A stretch of DNA of 64,000 bases, taken from positions 28,093 through 92,092 of the forward strand of contig DASUTC010000090.1 in assembly GCA_036374795.1 (NCBI GenBank). The letters run 5' to 3'. The position numbers and the translations under genes were made by a program. Positions 39,430 to 47,576 of this stretch are shown here, piece by piece (position 1 is the first letter of the stretch; each line of letters opens with the position of its first letter). The notes under the pieces were generated by a model. It was not told where the DNA came from. It did no database searches and was given only the letters and a program-made list of their open reading frames with translations. This DNA comes from Herpetosiphonaceae bacterium (GTDB lineage: Bacteria; Chloroflexota; Chloroflexia; Chloroflexales; Kallotenuaceae).

Positions 39430-40502
39430 GCGCTGCCACAGTCTGATCCGCTGACCGCCTGCATGATCGCCTGGGCAAACGCGCCCGTCGTATCGGCCCA
39501 GCGTGGCAGCGTGGCGGCGCGCTCCATCGCGCCTGACGCCAGCCGGGCGCGAGTCGCCGGATCATGCAGCAGCCGATCGCAGGCCTGTGCCAGCGCGCGC
39601 GAATCATCCGGCGGCACAAACACGCCTGCGCGCGGCGTGATCAGCGTCGGCACCGGCCCCACGTTGCAGGCGATAATCGGCAGGCCATGCGCCAGCGCTT
39701 CGGCGTAGACCATGCCATAGCCCTCGAAGCGCGACGGCAGCACAAACAGATCGGCGCGGCGATAGGCCTGGTGCAGCGCGTCGTCTGCGACCGGGCCGCG
39801 CACGATCACCCGACCCGCTGGAATCTCAGCGAGCAGCGCCTCGACCTGGGCTGCATACGCCGGATCGGCATCCGTCTCACCGATCAGCTCAAGCACGGCG
39901 TCGACCGAAGCAAGCTGCTGCCACGCGGCGAGCAGCGTCGTCAGGCCCTTGCGCGCGATCCACTGCGCGACACACAGGACCCGCAGCGGCGCTTCCGGCG
40001 GGCGCTGGCGCGGCTCCTGCGCTGGCTCAACAGGCAGGCGATCGAAGCCAGGCGAGACAACGGCAATCCGCTCGGCTGGCACGCCGCGCGCTATCAGCAG
40101 GTCGCGGCCATGCTCGCTCACGGCGATCAGGCGATCGGCGCAGAGCAGCGGCGTTTCCAACGCCTGCTCACGCTCGATCTGCCCGCGATCCGCCTCGGCC
40201 ACGCTGGGTAGCTGATGCACCAGCACCACGACCGGACAGCTCGCCCGCCAGCGCGCGATCCACGCGCCGCACACGCCGCGCGCAAGCGCGTCGATCACCA
40301 CGGCGTCGTAGCGCTGCGGATCGAACGTCGCGCCGAACGCCGCCGCTGCCGCCAGTTGATCCTCAAGCGGCGCGGCGCTCGCGCTGATCTCGTCGATCGC
40401 GAAGCCCTGCGATCGTAGCCCGGCAAATACGCGCGCATGATACAGGTAGCCGCCGGTGTGCCGTCGCGCGTTGCCTACCGTGATGAAGGCGAGACGCAGC
40501 AT
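39426..40502 (-). CDS. Family 4-like glycosyltransferase
   Basis: GT-B glycosyltransferase, 358 residues. The N-terminal half has the acceptor-domain pattern HQLPSVAEADRG... and DRLIAVSEHGRDLLIARGVPAERIAVVSPGFD. The C-terminal half has VLCVAQWIARKGLTTLLAAWQQL, LFVLPSRFEGYGMVYAEALAHGLPIIACNVGPVPTLI, the usual nucleotide-sugar site with its E-x7-E-like acidic pair. Donor and acceptor are not known. It is the last gene of a five-gene - strand unit, 2 bp after the PTPS-like gene. This context suggests it sugars a product of that pathway. Confidence 0.9.
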   Translation of the reverse strand: MLRLAFITVGNARRHTGGYLYHARVFAGLRSQGFAIDEISASAAPLEDQLAAAAAFGATFDPQRYDAVVIDALARGVCGAWIARWRASCPVVVLVHQLPSVAEADRGQIEREQALETPLLCADRLIAVSEHGRDLLIARGVPAERIAVVSPGFDRLPVEPAQEPRQRPPEAPLRVLCVAQWIARKGLTTLLAAWQQLASVDAVLELIGETDADPAYAAQVEALLAEIPAGRVIVRGPVADDALHQAYRRADLFVLPSRFEGYGMVYAEALAHGLPIIACNVGPVPTLITPRAGVFVPPDDSRALAQACDRLLHDPATRARLASGAMERAATLPRWADTTGAFAQAIMQAVSGSDCGSA

Positions 40503-40504
40503 GG

Positions 40505-40885
40505 CTACTCAGGCAGCCGATCGTCGCGGGCAGCGTAGGCCTGCGGCGATTCCCAGACGCGCACCAGCAGCGAGCGCAGCAGGCTGTCCGCCAGGGTCGG
40601 CGCGATCCTGCGCCAGCAATAGTCGGCGACTGTCTCCGCCGTGGTGTTGCTGCCGACCAGGCCCGGAATCTCATCCAGGTCGCGGTAGTGCAGATCGGCG
40701 GCGATCGTATCCACGGTGGCGCGCAGCGCCCCAAGATCATAGAGCGTGCCGTCTGGCCGCAGCCGCTCGCCGCGCGCGATGACTTCGAGCCGGTAGGTAT
40801 GCCCGTGCAGCCGCGTCGCCGGGCCAAAATCGCCGGTCAGCCGGTGCGCGGCCTCGAACTGCGCGATCACGCCAATCTCGTACAT
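40505..40885 (-). CDS. 6-pyruvoyl-tetrahydropterin synthase/QueD-like protein without the catalytic Cys
   Basis: A 126-residue T-fold protein. The zinc ligands are intact (His14 in FEAAHRL; His27 and His29 in RLHGH), and so is the TAETVADY element with the substrate-anchoring Glu. The nucleophilic Cys that QueD and PTPS carry four residues before the HGH pair (CxxxHGH) is Ala23 here, and no Cys lies nearby. Queuosine-type or pterin-type chemistry is therefore unlikely to be conventional. Neighbours are a GT4 and a BchC-like dehydrogenase on the same strand, plus ribA across the strand, so its substrate is probably a GTP-derived pterin or pyrimidine. Confidence 0.88.
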   Translation of the reverse strand: MYEIGVIAQFEAAHRLTGDFGPATRLHGHTYRLEVIARGERLRPDGTLYDLGALRATVDTIAADLHYRDLDEIPGLVGSNTTAETVADYCWRRIAPTLADSLLRSLLVRVWESPQAYAARDDRLPE

Positions 40886-40894
40886 GCGCCCTCC

Positions 40895-41941
40895 TCACGA
40901 GGCGATCGATGCGTCGCATGGCGCATCGTAGGTCAGGATGATCTGCCCGATCTGATCCGGCTGCTCGTCGATCAGGCGATAGGCGGCGGGCGCGTCGGCC
41001 AGCGCGATGCGATGCGTGATCAGATCGGCCAGCGCCAGCTCTGGCAGCAGATCGAGCACGGTTGCCGAGCGCCGCGCATAGTCCCAGCGCGCGCCGAGCG
41101 CCGGATTGAGCCGTCCTACCTGCGACGAGATCAGCCGCACCCGTCCGCGATGAAAGCGGTCGCCCAGCATCAACTGCACGGGCTTGGTCCCATACCACGA
41201 GGCGACGACCACCGCGCCATCCTGGGCCACATTGTCGATCGCCGCCTGGAGCGCCGCGCTCGATCCGCTGGCCTCGATCGCCACGTCGGGCGCGCGGCCC
41301 GCATTCGCGGCCCGAACCTGCTCCCGCAGGTCGGCGGCGGGTGCCAGCACCACGTCGACACCGACGCGACGAGCCAGATCGCGGCGCACGGGCGCGGGCT
41401 CAACCGCGATCACGCGGCGGGCACCCGCCAGACGGAGCACCTGCGCCACCAGCAGCCCGACGATGCCCTGCCCGAAGATCAGCGCGGTTTCGCCAAAATG
41501 CAGCGGCGTGTCGTGGGCAATGTTGACGGCGGTTTCGAGATTGGCGGTAAAGACGCCGAGCAGCGGATCGATTGCTGCGGGCAGGCGTAGCGCGGCGCTC
41601 GCCGGGAGATTGAAGATCGTCTGGTGTGGATGCAGCGCGAAGACCAGATCGCCCGGCGCGTGCGTCAGCACGTCCGGCCCGACATCACGCACACGACCGA
41701 CCGCCGCGTAGCCGTATTTGATCGGAAAGCCGAAGCTGCCTGCAAGCGTCGGCAGGTCCAGCGGCAGGTCGGACGGAACCTCGCCGCGATACACCAGCCG
41801 CTCGGTGCCCTGGCTCACCGCCGACGCGATCGTTTGCACGCGGACCAGGCCCGGACCTGGCGGCGGCACAGTCTCCGCGCGCAGCTCAACCGTGCGTGCC
41901 GCGCTGAACCACACCGCAAGTGCCCGCAGCGACTCAGCCAT
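40895..41941 (-). CDS. MDR-family dehydrogenase (BchC-like)
   Basis: Medium-chain dehydrogenase/reductase of 348 residues. The N-terminal part reads SQGTERLVYRGEVPSDL and FPIKYGYAAVGRVRDVG, the pattern of the bacteriochlorophyllide-dehydrogenase-like subgroup, which lacks the structural-zinc Cys cluster. The Rossmann region is ALIFGQGIVGLLVAQVLRLAGARRVIAVEPAPVRR. No photosynthesis genes are near, so the name is structural only. It overlaps the RibD-like gene by 8 bp and lies 9 bp from the PTPS-like gene, so it is a fixed member of this small operon. Confidence 0.88.
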   Translation of the reverse strand: MAESLRALAVWFSAARTVELRAETVPPPGPGLVRVQTIASAVSQGTERLVYRGEVPSDLPLDLPTLAGSFGFPIKYGYAAVGRVRDVGPDVLTHAPGDLVFALHPHQTIFNLPASAALRLPAAIDPLLGVFTANLETAVNIAHDTPLHFGETALIFGQGIVGLLVAQVLRLAGARRVIAVEPAPVRRDLARRVGVDVVLAPAADLREQVRAANAGRAPDVAIEASGSSAALQAAIDNVAQDGAVVVASWYGTKPVQLMLGDRFHRGRVRLISSQVGRLNPALGARWDYARRSATVLDLLPELALADLITHRIALADAPAAYRLIDEQPDQIGQIILTYDAPCDASIAS

Positions 41942-42653
41942 GCGCCACCTCCGCCGCCGGATACCGGAGATCGCCGCTGATCACAAGATCCGCGCCGTAC
42001 TGTCTGGTCGACATGTCGACCAGGCGCAGCGCCTCCGGCAGCGACGTGATGCCAAGCTCGCCCACGGCCTCGATGCCGCTGCCAAGAATCTTGGGCGCAA
42101 CACACACCGCCAGTCGATCGGCCAGGCGTGCCCGCAGCAGCGCCGTGAGCAGCGCCGCCCCGCCCTCGACCATCAGCGTCGCGATCCCGTGGTCGTGCAG
42201 CGCCGCGAGCAGCGCCCGGAGATCGACGTGCTTCTCGTCATCGGCAGGCAGCAGCAGCACGCGCGCGCCGAGCTGCTGCATAGCCCTGATCCGATCGGCA
42301 GGCGCGCGCGACGTGACGGCGATCAGCGTTCCTGTCGCCGCGCCATCGGCGAGCACGGCTGCCGTCAGCGGCGTGCGCAGCGCGCTATCGACGACGACCC
42401 GCAGCGGATTGCGACCGGCGACGTGTCGCACCGTCAGGCGCGGATTATCGATCAGCACCGTGTTGACGCCGATCATGATCGCGTCGTGCTGGGCGCGCAG
42501 CGTGTGCGCAAACACCAGCGACTCCGGGCCGCCGATCCACTGCGAGCTGCCGCCGCGTGTCGCCAGCCGCCCATCGAGCGTCTGCGCGTAGCTCAGCGTC
42601 ACGAGCGGTCGCCGTCGATCGCTGGTGCTTGGCGGACGAACGCTCACGAGCAC
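41934..42653 (-). CDS. RibD C-terminal-type pyrimidine reductase
   Basis: A 239-residue reductase with the fold of dihydrofolate reductase and RibD's C-terminal half: RPLVTLSYAQTLDGRLATRGGSSQWIGGPES, then HDAIMIGVNTVLIDNPRLTVR and LMVEGGAALLTALLRARLADRL. In riboflavin synthesis this domain reduces the ribose of the deaminated pyrimidine. The RibD deaminase domain is absent. With ribA nearby but no ribBE or ribH in the window, it may be recruited for a special product rather than housekeeping riboflavin. It overlaps both neighbours (10 bp and 8 bp). Confidence 0.9.
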   Translation of the reverse strand: MLVSVRPPSTSDRRRPLVTLSYAQTLDGRLATRGGSSQWIGGPESLVFAHTLRAQHDAIMIGVNTVLIDNPRLTVRHVAGRNPLRVVVDSALRTPLTAAVLADGAATGTLIAVTSRAPADRIRAMQQLGARVLLLPADDEKHVDLRALLAALHDHGIATLMVEGGAALLTALLRARLADRLAVCVAPKILGSGIEAVGELGITSLPEALRLVDMSTRQYGADLVISGDLRYPAAEVAHG

Positions 42654-43537
42654 TGCCGATCCGGTCGGTCGGCCTGCGCCTCGTCGCGCTTGCGCGCCGA
42701 CAGCCCGTACATCAGCGGCAGCGCTGGCACGCCGTCGGGCGGATACATCCGCCGATCCGCGTCGGCGCGCATGTCCGCGAACGGACGCTCACCGTTGATG
42801 TAGGGATACTCGTGCAGCGCGGTGATCACCAGCCCGGCCTCGGCCAGCGCCGTCACGACCTCGCCCAGCCCCCACTGATGAAGGTAGCACGGCTCAGGAT
42901 TCACAAAGTCTTGGATGCCCTCGGCATAGCCGCCAGGCGTGAGGCCGCCCTCTGATGCGCCCACATAATCGCCGATGCCAGCCAGCGGCAGCAGACGCCC
43001 GCCCGCCGGATAATCTGCCGCCAGCCGCCAGGAACGATCGAAGATATTCGAGACTGGATGAAACTCGACCAGCGCGAGGCGGCCTCCGGGCTTGAGGATC
43101 GCCGCGACGCCCCGCGCCCACAGGTTGAGATCGTCGAGCCAGCAGATCACGCCGTACGCGCCGTACACGATGTCGAAGCGCTGCGCGCCAGCCGAAGTCT
43201 CACGCAGCCAGTCGTACACGTCGGCGCGCACAAAGGTTGCCGGAAGCTGCGTCGCAGCGGCCAGCGACAGCGCGCTGGTGATCGCGTCGTCGCTGAGATC
43301 CACGCCGGTCACGATCCCGCCGAGCTGCGCCAGACTCAGCGTATCCTGGCCCGCGTTACACATCAGGTGCGCGATCGTACAGCCCGCGACATCGCCGAGC
43401 AGCGCCCGCTCCTCGGCAAAGAGCGTTGAGCCGCCGCCGCGAAAAAACGCAGCCTGATCGGCGCGGTGGCTTTCATGCGCTGGCACAACCGCGTTCCACG
43501 ATCGTCGATTTTGTTCACGCTGTGCTCGATGATCCAA
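42644..43537 (-). CDS. SAM-dependent methyltransferase
   Basis: Class I methyltransferase, 297 residues, first gene of the - strand unit. Motif I is CTIAHLMCNAGQDTLSLAQLGG with the acidic motif II VTGVDLSDDAI; the post-motif DIVYGAYGVICWLDD and LKPGGRLALVEFHPV are also clear. The acceptor is unknown. The next gene begins before this one ends (10-bp overlap). A 101-bp gap to the AKR on the other side holds no obvious terminator. I infer that it modifies a pathway intermediate or product. Confidence 0.9.
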   Translation of the reverse strand: MDHRAQREQNRRSWNAVVPAHESHRADQAAFFRGGGSTLFAEERALLGDVAGCTIAHLMCNAGQDTLSLAQLGGIVTGVDLSDDAITSALSLAAATQLPATFVRADVYDWLRETSAGAQRFDIVYGAYGVICWLDDLNLWARGVAAILKPGGRLALVEFHPVSNIFDRSWRLAADYPAGGRLLPLAGIGDYVGASEGGLTPGGYAEGIQDFVNPEPCYLHQWGLGEVVTALAEAGLVITALHEYPYINGERPFADMRADADRRMYPPDGVPALPLMYGLSARKRDEAQADRPDRQCS

Positions 43538-43638
43538 CGCCGTGATCTTTCCCTGGAGCGCCTGTGCGGCCCATTGTATCAGAAATCGCGCCGGGCAATC
43601 GCCGTGACGCGCACGATCGCGGCGATCGATGCGCTCGA

Positions 43639-44637
43639 TTAGCTCGCCGCCAGGATGCGCTCGATCGCCTGCAATTCATCTTCCGCCAGGCTTAACCGAT
43701 CGAGCGTTCGGACGGCATCCTCGATCTGCGCGGGCCGACTTGCGCCAATCAGCGCGGATGTTACCTGCGGGTGCCGCAGCACCCAGGCGAGCGCGAGCTG
43801 CGCTAATGACTGACCGCGCGCCGCTGCAAGCTCCTGAAGACGGCGAAGCTGCGAGCGCTTCTCCTCAGTAATGTCGTCGGCTTGCAGAAATCCGTGCGGC
43901 TTCGCTGCCCGTGAGTCGGGCGGAATATCCTTGAGGTACTTATCGGTGAGGAGGCCCTGCGCGAGCGGCGAGAACACGATACAGCCCATGCCAGTCTCTT
44001 CCACCGCGTCGAGCAGCCCTGCTTCGATCCAGCGATTAAACATATTGTAGCTGGGCTGATGGATCACACAGGGCGTGCCTAGCCGCCGTAGGATCTGCGC
44101 GGCTGCACGAGTCTGTTCGGGATCGTACGATGAGATGCCGACATACAGCGCTTTTCCGCTCCGCACAATAACGTCGAGCGCGCCCATCGTTTCTTCCAGG
44201 GGCGTCTCCGGATCGGGCCGGTGATGATAAAAAATGTCCACGTAGTCTACGCCCATGCGGCGCAAGCTCTGGTCGAGGCTGGCGACAAGATATTTGCGCG
44301 ATCCCCAATCGCCATAGGGACCGGGCCACATGGCATAGCCCGCTTTGGTTGAAATGATCAGCTCATCGCGATAGGCGGCGAGATCGCGGCGGAGGATCTG
44401 CCCGAACGCTTCCTCAGCAGAGCCCGGCGGGGGGCCATAGTTATTGGCGAGATCGAAGTGGGTAATCCCAAGATCGAACGCCCGCCGCAGCATCGTGCGC
44501 GCATTTTCAAACGTGTCTACCCCGCCAAAATTATGCCAAAGGCCAAGCGAAATGGCCGGAAGCATGAGCCCGCTTCTCCCACAGCGACGGTAGCGCATCG
44601 TATCATAGCGCGTTTCCGCTGGTTGATAGGCATTCAT
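43639..44637 (-). CDS. YghZ/Gpr-type aldo/keto reductase
   Basis: Aldo/keto reductase of 332 residues, subfamily of YghZ (L-glyceraldehyde-3-phosphate reductase). The tetrad is Asp62 and Tyr67 in HFDLANNYGPPPGS, Lys98 in ISTKAGYAMWPGPYGDWGSRKY, and His139 in DIFYHHRPD. The AMWPGPYGDWGSRKYL block is specific to that subfamily. It likely reduces toxic aldehydes or methylglyoxal. It is on the same strand as the pterin-type unit but 101 bp upstream of it, so co-transcription is possible but not shown. Confidence 0.9.
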   Translation of the reverse strand: MNAYQPAETRYDTMRYRRCGRSGLMLPAISLGLWHNFGGVDTFENARTMLRRAFDLGITHFDLANNYGPPPGSAEEAFGQILRRDLAAYRDELIISTKAGYAMWPGPYGDWGSRKYLVASLDQSLRRMGVDYVDIFYHHRPDPETPLEETMGALDVIVRSGKALYVGISSYDPEQTRAAAQILRRLGTPCVIHQPSYNMFNRWIEAGLLDAVEETGMGCIVFSPLAQGLLTDKYLKDIPPDSRAAKPHGFLQADDITEEKRSQLRRLQELAAARGQSLAQLALAWVLRHPQVTSALIGASRPAQIEDAVRTLDRLSLAEDELQAIERILAAS

Positions 44638-44889
44638 CGGGGCGTCCTCTCACACGACCGCAGCAAATCCACGGGACGCTATTCTACCACGGCTCGATCC
44701 TGGGCCGAGTCCATCGGATGCTGAGGGCGACCATGGATCAGACCTTCGCGGGGAGAGCAAGCGTGAGCGCTGACGCGACGATCGCCAGGGCCGCCCGGAT
44801 CGATCGGGCGCAGGTGCCGCTGCTTCCCCGGTCGTGTCCGCGCTCATCAAGGCGTCGGAGGGTTCGTCGTGCGCGCTGGCGCTGCTGGC
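44638..44889. other. 252-bp gap downstream of the LanB-like gene, no precursor peptide confirmed
   Basis: I searched both strands for a small RiPP-like precursor. Two minus-strand frames of 66 and 87 codons lack a ribosome site, and their sequences look like shifted coding readings rather than leader plus core. No terminator hairpin was recognised either. Confidence 0.4.
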
Positions 44890-47478
44890 TCATGCCATAT
44901 CGACCGCGACGATCCGCAGCTCGCAGGTGTAGCGCCGACCCTCGTGATCCGCCAACCAGGTCTGGCTCGGATCGGGCAGCATCTCCGTGACTTTGATACA
45001 TGCTTCCGCCGGATGCGCTTCCGCCGCGCGGCGCACCGCCTTGGCAAAGAGATCGATCGAGGCGGGACTCTCGAAGTCGACATAAAATGGTTTTTTCTCG
45101 GTCGGCGTCGTGATGAACACAAACCGGGGCAGGTCAAACGCGCGGACCCAGCGGCGCACCGCGAGCAGGCGCTCGGTTTCGTCGAGGCCAAACAGCAGAT
45201 CTTCGGGCCGAAAGCGCCAGGACTCCCGACAAATGACCAGCGAGTCGAAGCTGATGCGCGGCGTGTACGTGGCGCGGCGAATCATCGAGAAATGGTGCAG
45301 CAGCCGGATCATCAGCAGCTCGCCGAGCAGCTCGATGATCTCGAAGCACAGGCGTCCGTCGCGGGTCCGAACCATCAACGTCTGGTCGACCGCTTCGATC
45401 ACCAGCGCGCTGATCGGCAGCGCGTGCTCCGGATCGAGGCCGCACGAGTCATGGGCAAAGACCAGCCGGAGATCGTGGGGCGACATCAACGCGCCGCTGA
45501 GCCTGAGGGTCGGCCCGCCGGACTCGCGCGATGCGACCAGCACAACGTTCGGATCGGGAAAATCGGCGGCGACCGCCTGAAACAGCTCCTCCGGCGCGGG
45601 GTGCTGGCCGACAAACAGCGCCGTTTTGAGGGTATTGGCAGCGGGATGCAACTCGCCAAGGACGGCCTGATACTGTCCGCTCCTGATCGCCTCGATGCTC
45701 GGCGCGGCGATCATCACATCCGGGCTATGGTAGCGCGCCGCTGCCCAGCCGCGACTCGGCGCCTCGAACGCTGCGGCAGCGTTGCGCTGAATCTCCCGAC
45801 TTGCGTACACGACATGGCGCTGGCCCTCAGGGATCGCCAGAATATCCGCCCAGCGGCTCTGAAATTCGCGCTCAAGCGCTTCGATCGGCTGTGTCACCTC
45901 GCCGAAGATCACCGGATGCGCCCAGAGCCAGAAGCTTGCAAAGTCGACGGTTTGCGAGCCGACTTTCTGTGTCAGATCCCAGTACAGCGCGGTGAACGCC
46001 TGGCGATACAGGCTGGCTGCCCGATAGGTGAACCAGCGCGCGCTGGTGAAGATCGGCGCCAGCGCCTCTCCGAGCGAGGCGATCAAGGCCGGGCCGAACG
46101 TGACCTCAATATCGCGGCGACAGTCTTCATAGACCAGCGTGCGGCCCGCGTAGGTTGTTCCGGCGCGACGGGTGGCTGGAACGCCGGTCAGCCGGGTGAA
46201 GGTCGACTCCAGGCGCTCCATCGCCTGCTCCAGCCGCGCAACATCACCGCGCGCATCGGCAACGGCGGTCCGGGCCGTCTCAAGCTCGGCGAGCGCCTGG
46301 AGCGATCGCAGCCGAAGCTGATCGTCCTCGATCCGCTGAAGCTGCTGGCGTAGGCTCTGCTCAGGGTATAAGCCTTCGGCGGGAACTTCAAGCGTCCAGA
46401 CAATCCGGTTCAGCGCGCATAGCTTCTTCAAGATCTTATAAACATCGGCGCTATTCGTCACGCCGGTCGTCGGGTCATTGACCAGATCCGTCGCCAGCTC
46501 TTTGGCGGTGCGCACGCCATCACACGCCGCCAGAACCGCCGCCTGGAGCGCCGGAATACGCGCGGGCGGCACCAGCGGCAAATGCAGGGTGGTGCCGTCA
46601 ACAAAGACATGCGGCAGACGCCGGGGCGCGAGCCAGGGATGCAGCGACTCATCGTTGGCGAGGATCTCGGCCAGCGCGTCGATGCCCCAGCCGTCGAAGT
46701 AGACCGTTCTGGCAGCCAGGAGCTGCGCGCCGGGCCGCATGGTGGCCGCCGGTCCCTCGTCCCGCGCATACGCCCATCCGACCGGCCCGAAAAATCCGAT
46801 GGTGTCGTTTTTGGCGCAGTAGCGCTGGATGTAGCTGACGACCAGCGCCTCGTGCTGCCGATATTTCGACGATCGCACGGGCGTGTCTGGCGATTGTCGC
46901 AGGAGCGCATCAACGCCCGTTTGTAGGGCATGACGGTTTTGCCAGATCAGCGCCTCGCGGAAGGCGGGGTCGTGGGCGATCGATCGGATCGCACGCGCGG
47001 CGTGCGCCGTTGCCAGCCGCACGGCGCGCTCGACCTCAGCCAGCGCGGCCTGGGCCTCGGCCTGAAGCTCACAGAAGGCTGCGACCGCAGACGCGGCGGC
47101 GGGCGGCACGGCCAGCTTTGGGGGCTGGCCCTTCTTCAGCGATTGGATGGCGCGCACGACCGGATCGCGCTGCTCCGGCGGCGGAGCATCCAGAATCTCG
47201 CGCAGCGCCTCCAGCGCGCGCTCCTGCGCCTGCTGCGCGGCAGCTTCCAGCTCAAGATAGCGATCAACCGCTGCGGCCCACTGCGGCGCTCCCAGCGCCA
47301 GCAGATGATCGATGGGAAAGCCCGCGCTTCTTAATCCCACCCAGCGCCAGATCGCCCACTGCGGATCGGGCAGCCGCGCCAGATGGTCCGGCAACCTGGG
47401 TTCTTCGTCCGCGATCATGGCAGATGTCGTCGCGTGGATGGCTGCGTGCGCGGTGGAGCGCTGAAGGGTGTGATCCAT
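44890..47478 (-). CDS. LanB-like protein, glutamylation-type domain only (possible peptide aminoacyl-tRNA ligase)
   Basis: An 862-residue protein of the lantibiotic dehydratase superfamily. In this family the N-terminal domain transfers amino acids from aminoacyl-tRNA, and a separate C-terminal domain does the elimination. The family core is at about 203-235 (SKYRQHEALVVSYIQRY, then KNDTIGFFGPVGW). A coiled stretch near 85-155 and a central helical part with ARLEQAMERLE follow. The end is typical of N-domain-only members: PRISFDSLVICRESWRF, then VTEMLPDPSQTWLADHEGRR and TCELRIVAVD. No elimination domain follows. Such small LanBs include peptide aminoacyl-tRNA ligases. It is the last gene of the NRPS unit; AAGGA precedes the ATG. 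Confidence 0.85.
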   Translation of the reverse strand: MDHTLQRSTAHAAIHATTSAMIADEEPRLPDHLARLPDPQWAIWRWVGLRSAGFPIDHLLALGAPQWAAAVDRYLELEAAAQQAQERALEALREILDAPPPEQRDPVVRAIQSLKKGQPPKLAVPPAAASAVAAFCELQAEAQAALAEVERAVRLATAHAARAIRSIAHDPAFREALIWQNRHALQTGVDALLRQSPDTPVRSSKYRQHEALVVSYIQRYCAKNDTIGFFGPVGWAYARDEGPAATMRPGAQLLAARTVYFDGWGIDALAEILANDESLHPWLAPRRLPHVFVDGTTLHLPLVPPARIPALQAAVLAACDGVRTAKELATDLVNDPTTGVTNSADVYKILKKLCALNRIVWTLEVPAEGLYPEQSLRQQLQRIEDDQLRLRSLQALAELETARTAVADARGDVARLEQAMERLESTFTRLTGVPATRRAGTTYAGRTLVYEDCRRDIEVTFGPALIASLGEALAPIFTSARWFTYRAASLYRQAFTALYWDLTQKVGSQTVDFASFWLWAHPVIFGEVTQPIEALEREFQSRWADILAIPEGQRHVVYASREIQRNAAAAFEAPSRGWAAARYHSPDVMIAAPSIEAIRSGQYQAVLGELHPAANTLKTALFVGQHPAPEELFQAVAADFPDPNVVLVASRESGGPTLRLSGALMSPHDLRLVFAHDSCGLDPEHALPISALVIEAVDQTLMVRTRDGRLCFEIIELLGELLMIRLLHHFSMIRRATYTPRISFDSLVICRESWRFRPEDLLFGLDETERLLAVRRWVRAFDLPRFVFITTPTEKKPFYVDFESPASIDLFAKAVRRAAEAHPAEACIKVTEMLPDPSQTWLADHEGRRYTCELRIVAVDMA

Positions 47479-47518
47479 AGTGTGACGATCCTTGGTGAGG
47501 CAGGTAGGCAGACGCGGG

Positions 47519-47541
47519 AGGAGCCTCTGTGGGAGGCTCCT
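47519..47541. promoter_or_regulatory. Hairpin between the MFS and LanB-like genes
   Basis: Perfect 8-bp arms GGAGCCTC (47520-47527) and GAGGCTCC (47533-47540), plus a flanking A-T pair, with a 5-nt loop. It lies in the 98-bp gap upstream of the LanB-like start. No T-run follows on the minus strand, so it could attenuate or protect mRNA rather than fully terminate. Confidence 0.55.
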
Positions 47542-47576
47542 TCCCGATCCTCGATCGTTCTCGTCGCAGACAACGC

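Noticed and set aside
40895..41941. Bacteriochlorophyll synthesis role for the BchC-like dehydrogenase
   Set aside because: The resemblance is structural only; no photosynthesis gene is present and the neighbours are pterin/flavin enzymes.
44650..44850. Small Ser/Arg-rich frame as a possible RiPP precursor for the LanB-like protein
   Set aside because: No ribosome site, no leader/core layout, and its composition matches a shifted reading; it cannot be supported.
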